DNA of 64,000 nucleotides from Apoda limacodes (lineage: Eukaryota; Arthropoda; Insecta; Lepidoptera; Limacodidae), in assembly GCA_946406115.1 (NCBI GenBank), contig OX291544.1, positions 8,370,001 to 8,434,000 on the forward strand, written 5' to 3'. This document shows positions 59,675 through 64,000 of the stretch, piece after piece (the stretch's first letter is position 1; each line of letters begins with the position of its first letter). A model generated the notes under the pieces. The model saw only the letters and a program-made list of their open reading frames with translations, was not told the DNA's origin and searched no databases. The translations under genes were made by a program, and so were the position numbers.

Positions 59675-59949
59675 CTGCAAAGCAAACAGTTACCTTGTTT
59701 ACGCGTCAAAAATAAATAATAAAAATTAAAAACGTACTCAAAACAAACACAGTGTCACTTATCCGACCCTTTAACGTCGGATGCGCGAAGTTAAATTATT
59801 AGTTAAATTTTGCCATTTTATTAATATTTTTTAGTCTCGAAAACGTCTTTTTGATAACGAATAGTCGTTACCTTCCGTAGCTGGAGCATTACTTTGGTAT
59901 TAGGACCCTCAAAACTAGTAATGCACCTCTACATTACCATATATGGTAT

Positions 59950-61330
59950 CGAACGCGATCCGAGAACCGCATCAATTCACACTCACACGTCACCTTTCTA
60001 CACGCGGGTCACTGGTCTTATAAAACCGTTTTCGACTGGGCGTGCCACATTTACTGGCATTAACACTTTAAGGCGCCAAAAGCTGAGTTAGGGCGAAATC
60101 CAAATGCCCGTCCTTGTAAACAAGGATTGAGATTCTTCTTTAGGTGACGTAAAGGAGGAAAAAATCGTCACTGACCACCTGATTCACCTCGAGAAGTCCC
60201 AAAACATTAACTGGTTTACATACTCGTGACCTTCTGACCTGAGTATTAAACTAGCAGCACATAGACTTCCAGTTTCCACTAACCCCAAGGACGTCGAAAA
60301 GTAGCTGCGCAACCGCAAAGGCAGTTTATTCTTTGTCCAGATTCGACGCTCCCGAGATTCTGTCAGAATATATGACTTGCCAGAATTTCTATGCCTAACT
60401 AGCGTTAAGTTCGAGGGGGAAGCAACGCACGAAGCAATATTTTCTATGTCAAGCATTCCGCCATTCGTCCCATCCATGCCACAGAAAAGTCGCCTGCGTG
60501 TGCTGCGGTGGTGAGCATTTTGCGCGCGATTGCCCGCGCCCAAAACACGACCCTCGCACCTGCGCTAACTGCGGCGGCCTGCATACCGCAAATAGCAACC
60601 TGTGCTCTATACACATAAATCTATCTATATAAAGAGACGAGAAACCTTAAAGCGGGTACGGTAGCTATGACCTTACGTTGCGGCGGTCACCCTATTGACA
60701 ATCACGTCGAAGCCAGCCCAAATAGCACTTCCCTGATGGCACCGGCGAACCTACTGAACCTGCTGCCAAGGAATTGAAACCAAAAAGAAGAAGCCAAGAA
60801 AGAATAAATGCAGAAGCCTCTCAACAAGGACCCCACTGGATTTATACCAGTTCCAAGACTCCGATACTGTAAAAGAAGGCCCAACAATTTAAGCCCCTAT
60901 GCTTGCTGCCAAGACAACAGCAAACAGTCCCCTCAGGGACCGGAAGGAGAAGCTGCAACCCACCATTGCAAATTTTGTGGTAGAGGCTCTGCAGTCCGCC
61001 CTAGATGCCAAAAATATGATATCGACATCACAACAGCCATCTTGGAAGGAGCAAAGAAGCTTCTTCTTCATTTGTTCCCGAACGGAATAGGCGGAGCTAT
61101 CCTACAGCTCATCACAGCGACGTCCTAAACCGCTGCCTGTGGCGTTAGCTCAACGGGCAGTGTGAGACGGAGTTTGGCCATAAGGTAGTGGGACGACTGA
61201 AACCTCATTAAGAGGGCCCAGCCCTGACACTGATTCCCCACAGCCACAGAGTGTTGTGAGAAGAGACCCGTGACGCGCCACATTGCAAATCAACTGTTCG
61301 AGGTGGACCCACGTAGCTCGATCTTTATTA
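59950..61330 (+). pseudogene. Gag-like ORF1 remnant of a retrotransposon
   Basis: Broken frames on the plus strand. The readable core at about 60470-60600 is 'CVCCGGEHFARDCPRPKHD' followed by 'CANCGGLHTANS', two zinc knuckles (C-x2-C-x3-H-x4-C, the second with its last Cys changed). These are typical of ORF1 in Jockey-type LINEs with a PRE-C2HC gag. The upstream part carries many stops. 61130-61330 is GC-rich and probably the element's 3' region. No polymerase follows, so the copy is internally deleted or non-autonomous. Confidence 0.6.
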
Positions 61331-61667
61331 ATTTGTTGTAATTAAATTTTATTACAATGTAGAATACATGTTCAGGTGAAAAATTACGGAACCCCAAAAC
61401 TGGGTAAGTTCAATATATATCTTTTCGTTTTCCAATAGCTCTGTCCCCTTTACTTTGTTTAAATAATTTCCCTTTTTCAGCGTATAGTTTTGCTTAGCCT
61501 TTGTTTCCCCTTTTTCAAAATTTGTTTTCCATCGCTTCCAATTTTCGCGCTCTGCTTTGCCTGGAAAACGGACACCAGATCCGAGACGATATAGACAAGA
61601 AAGCAGGGTGTGTCATTGGTCGCGATTGGAGTTTCCTACGGAGCTCTTATTTCAACCTTTGTTCACA

Positions 61668-61820
61668 GGGTTCCAGATTGAAGTTTCAAGATCCAGATTC
61701 CAGTTTTAGTCTCCTGAATCACATAGATTCCACTTCCGGATTCAAGATCCAGATCCCAGGATCAGATCCAAGTTCCAGTTTTAGATTCCAGATACAAGTT
61801 CCCAGGTTCCAGGCAAAGAA
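61668..61820. repeat. Degenerate 'agattccag' repeat tract
   Basis: About 150 bases built from variants of 'agatccag', 'gattccag' and 'agttccagttttag'. The period is irregular, around 15-25 bases. A chance open frame crosses it. Confidence 0.65.
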
Positions 61821-61962
61821 CCATATAAGAGATCCTACCAAGGACACATCGCAAGCAGGACAGACGCAACAGATACGTACCTTTTTGTCTAGGAAGGACA
61901 AGACGACTGATCTGCCCCCTTTTTCCGCGTTCGGGTTTCTTTTTAAAATTTTGTTAAATTAA

Positions 61963-63296
61963 AAATTGCAAACCTTTTTTTTATTGATTATTTTGTGGGC
62001 TCACATTTTTTTTATTTGTTTAATGGTGTTTTTATTAAATAGTTTCTAAAATTAAATAAAATAAAAAAAAAAAAATTAATTAATTTAAATTCTAGTGTAG
62101 GTATGATGTATGCTTTATTTGTTGTATTATTCATATGTGTAATTATGACTGCAGCTAGCGCGATTCTGGTCCCAAAGTTTGCAAGGCGGACAACTGATAC
62201 GAATATTTTTTTAGTAAATACAGTAAATAGGTAAATACATATTCTTTATAGAAATCAAGGCACAAGATAAAGGTTTATCACATAAATGTTTATCCTGCGC
62301 CGGGATCGAACCCGCGCTCTCGGTTTAGCAGGTAGCGTTACAAACAGCGCTTGATTCAGTTGGTAATTCAATGGCCAATCATAGAACTAAAATCCGTTAC
62401 CACTAGTTTTAAAACACTTTTCATATTAACAGAGTATTCCTCGATGCAGGATTTTCCTATTAAGAGGATACTTCGCGGCGCCTCACTGCGGGCTTTATAC
62501 AAACGAATTTTTCACTTATTTTGGACACTTGTCCAACACGAAATTTTGAAGACATGTTCTAGTAATAAATATCTAGGTCTGCAGTGTGCCAGCTTTTTTA
62601 TAAAATGTTATAGTTCAAGAGTTTTACAGGATTCTAGTTTTTCATACAAATGGTTTTAAAAAAGATTTCTTTTAATAGAACGTTTTACAAGATTTAGAAA
62701 AACAACAGACTTAGTTATTCCGCTTGGGATTATGACTAAGAAATTTCACAGTGATTGATCAGTAAAAGTAAAAAACAAACGAAAAATTTGTTTGTATGAA
62801 GCCCGCTGCGAAGTGTATCCTCTTAAAATTTATTATAAGAGAAGGCAAGCAGGTTTAAAACTGCAAGTCTTGTACATAAAGTCAAAGTCGCTTAGAGGGG
62901 TAAGATATCTTCGAGTTTCTCTACGTGTTAGATCCGAAATATGCAAATCTGTAGTAGGAGTACGTATTAGATTCAGGACTTTGTCACTCTATGAACTTGC
63001 GTGCGGTGATAACCTACCAGTCAATAATATCATATCAAACTATTCTACTCATATCACAATAATATAAATATTGATACACAAATAGATAAAATAAAACGTT
63101 CACAAGGTAAATGTTTACAGCTCAACAAAGATAACAAACAAACTTCTTTTTTAATCATTGTATTAGTATGTAGGTAGAAAATAGACAGTTAATGCTTATT
63201 TTCAAAATGTGCAACATACATAGCTTTACTAATAAACATTGTTTGTTTTATTTACGATGTAGTATCTATTAAATTAACAAGCGACAACCCGCTTCT
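61963..63296. other. Intergenic or IST1-intron DNA with tRNA-like scrap
   Basis: No gene is seen. On the minus strand at about 62345-62293, 'gcgggttcgatcccggcgc' looks like the T-arm (B box) of a tRNA, preceded by an anticodon-like stretch. A full cloverleaf cannot be built, so I read it as a SINE remnant. Confidence 0.4.
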
Positions 63297-63423
63297 ATGA
63301 ACAAAAGTGCTTATTTTAATAATGATAGAAGAACCATAGATGTTATAAAATATAATAGAGGTACAACTCGGTCATTCGAAAGAGCAACAATGAGATACGG
63401 TACAAAGGAGCAAGCAGGTGTGG

Positions 63424-63486
63424 GAGCGAGTGAGAGGAGGCACAGGCCCCCTTATGCCGCACGCCTGCGCCTCCTCTCTCGCGAGC
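63424..63486. repeat. GC-rich 22-24 bp inverted repeat hairpin
   Basis: 'gagtgagaggaggcacaggc' and a nearly exact complement ('gcctgcgcctcctctctcgc') around a 15-nt loop. It stands out in AT-rich DNA. The frame over it (63297-63668) is unlikely to be real. Confidence 0.7.
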
Positions 63487-63574
63487 AATGCAAGAGTTTC
63501 GATTATGCGATAGTAGGTATTTCGCGCGCCGACAAAGGAGTTGACTCTCATAATAGTGGCGTTTTGTTCATCGA

Positions 63575-63590
63575 CATAATGTACATTATG
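63575..63590. repeat. 16-bp perfect palindrome
   Basis: 'cataatgtacattatg', with no gap. A loose inverted repeat ('ataatccaaccaaag' / 'cttggctggattat') flanks it at 63603 and 63669. Confidence 0.6.
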
Positions 63591-64000
63591 AGTTTAATAT
63601 CAATAATCCAACCAAAGATAATGAGCCAACATTTGTACAGTGTTCATACAGAATTTATGTATTTTTAACTTGGCTGGATTATGACATTAAACGCATTAAA
63701 CAGAAAACAGAACACACCTATTTTTTAACATTATACACATGGTACAACTTCGTTCACAGACTTCCGCTCGGGGACCGTTTCTTATTATACCTGTCTGACA
63801 CTGTAAATTGTAAAGACAAAAAACGCTTATTTGGCTTGCATAAGTTTTCATTCGAGCATGTATACAATTTTCAATTTTGCCGTGAAAACGGCTTCTAACT
63901 AGAAGTATGGGCCGGATTGTCACAAAACAAGTCCCAAAAGATAGAGAAGGCTTGCTCCAATCCGTAATTGAGGTTTACAAAACACTTATTTATAAATATT

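Noticed and set aside
60184..60543. 119-codon minus-strand frame
   Set aside because: It is the complement of the gag-like remnant, whose zinc knuckles read on the plus strand.
61501..61962. 153-codon frame
   Set aside because: Most of it is the degenerate 'gattccag' tract; composition follows the repeat.
62285..62345. tRNA gene
   Set aside because: Only a T-arm-like B box and part of an anticodon arm can be seen; no acceptor or D arm pairs, so a SINE scrap is more likely.
63297..63668. 123-codon frame from an ATG
   Set aside because: It runs through a GC-rich hairpin and AT-rich flanks, resembles no family, and lacks protein-like composition.

Overview
The window looks like nuclear DNA of an insect, most likely a moth or butterfly. 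It is AT-rich, its genes have long introns with GT-AG junctions, and the space between exons is filled with repeat types I associate with Lepidoptera. These include LINE 3' ends ending in a shared tail and poly(A), elements ending in 'cttggccggttttt', BEL/Pao, Tc1 and mariner remnants, and small inverted-repeat elements. The order-level call is inference; no marker gene fixes the species. Many open frames in the window begin with GTG, TTG or CTG and mean little in a eukaryote, so genes were called from splice sites, phase and protein resemblance.

Three genes are supported. (1) 8908-16491, plus strand: the last two exons of a large, disordered, Ser/Asn/Lys/Glu-rich protein (at least 1,807 codons here) that I do not recognise; its 5' exons were not found. 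(2) 32189-53664, plus strand: a complete gene for the phospholipase A2-activating protein homologue (PLAA/Doa1/Ufd3). I rebuilt 16 exons with matching phases that give 774 residues: seven WD40 blades, a PFU domain and a C-terminal PUL domain. (3) 59674-58298, minus strand: the last two exons of an IST1 (ESCRT-III-like) homologue, with a PPxY motif and the C-terminal MIT-interacting motif; its upstream exons lie beyond the right edge. PLAA and IST1 are tail to tail about 4.6 kb apart. Both families act in ubiquitin-linked membrane sorting.

Layout: 1-8907 is repeat-rich DNA with one doubtful short reading frame, a 56-bp tandem array and several foldbacks. 8908-16491 is the large-protein gene. 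16492-32188 is intergenic and holds a Tc1 transposase pseudogene, a mariner pseudogene, an antisense LINE remnant and several small elements. 32189-53664 is PLAA, whose 21.5 kb span carries only 2.3 kb of coding sequence. Its introns hold a 5'-truncated LINE broken by a perfect 179-bp tandem duplication, an antisense decayed BEL/Pao element with a polypurine tract and probable 3' LTR, a THAP-finger scrap, a tandemly doubled element, and a three-copy 79-bp repeat. 53665-64000 holds a 755-bp hAT-like element with perfect 12-bp ends and an 8-bp target duplication, a small inverted-repeat element also present at 22.2 kb, IST1, and a decayed gag-like retroelement.

I found no clear new biological system. 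The observations most worth a second look are protein-like fragments flanking PLAA exon 11, possible alternative 3' ends of PLAA, the frame-breaking duplication in the LINE, and the unrecognised large protein.
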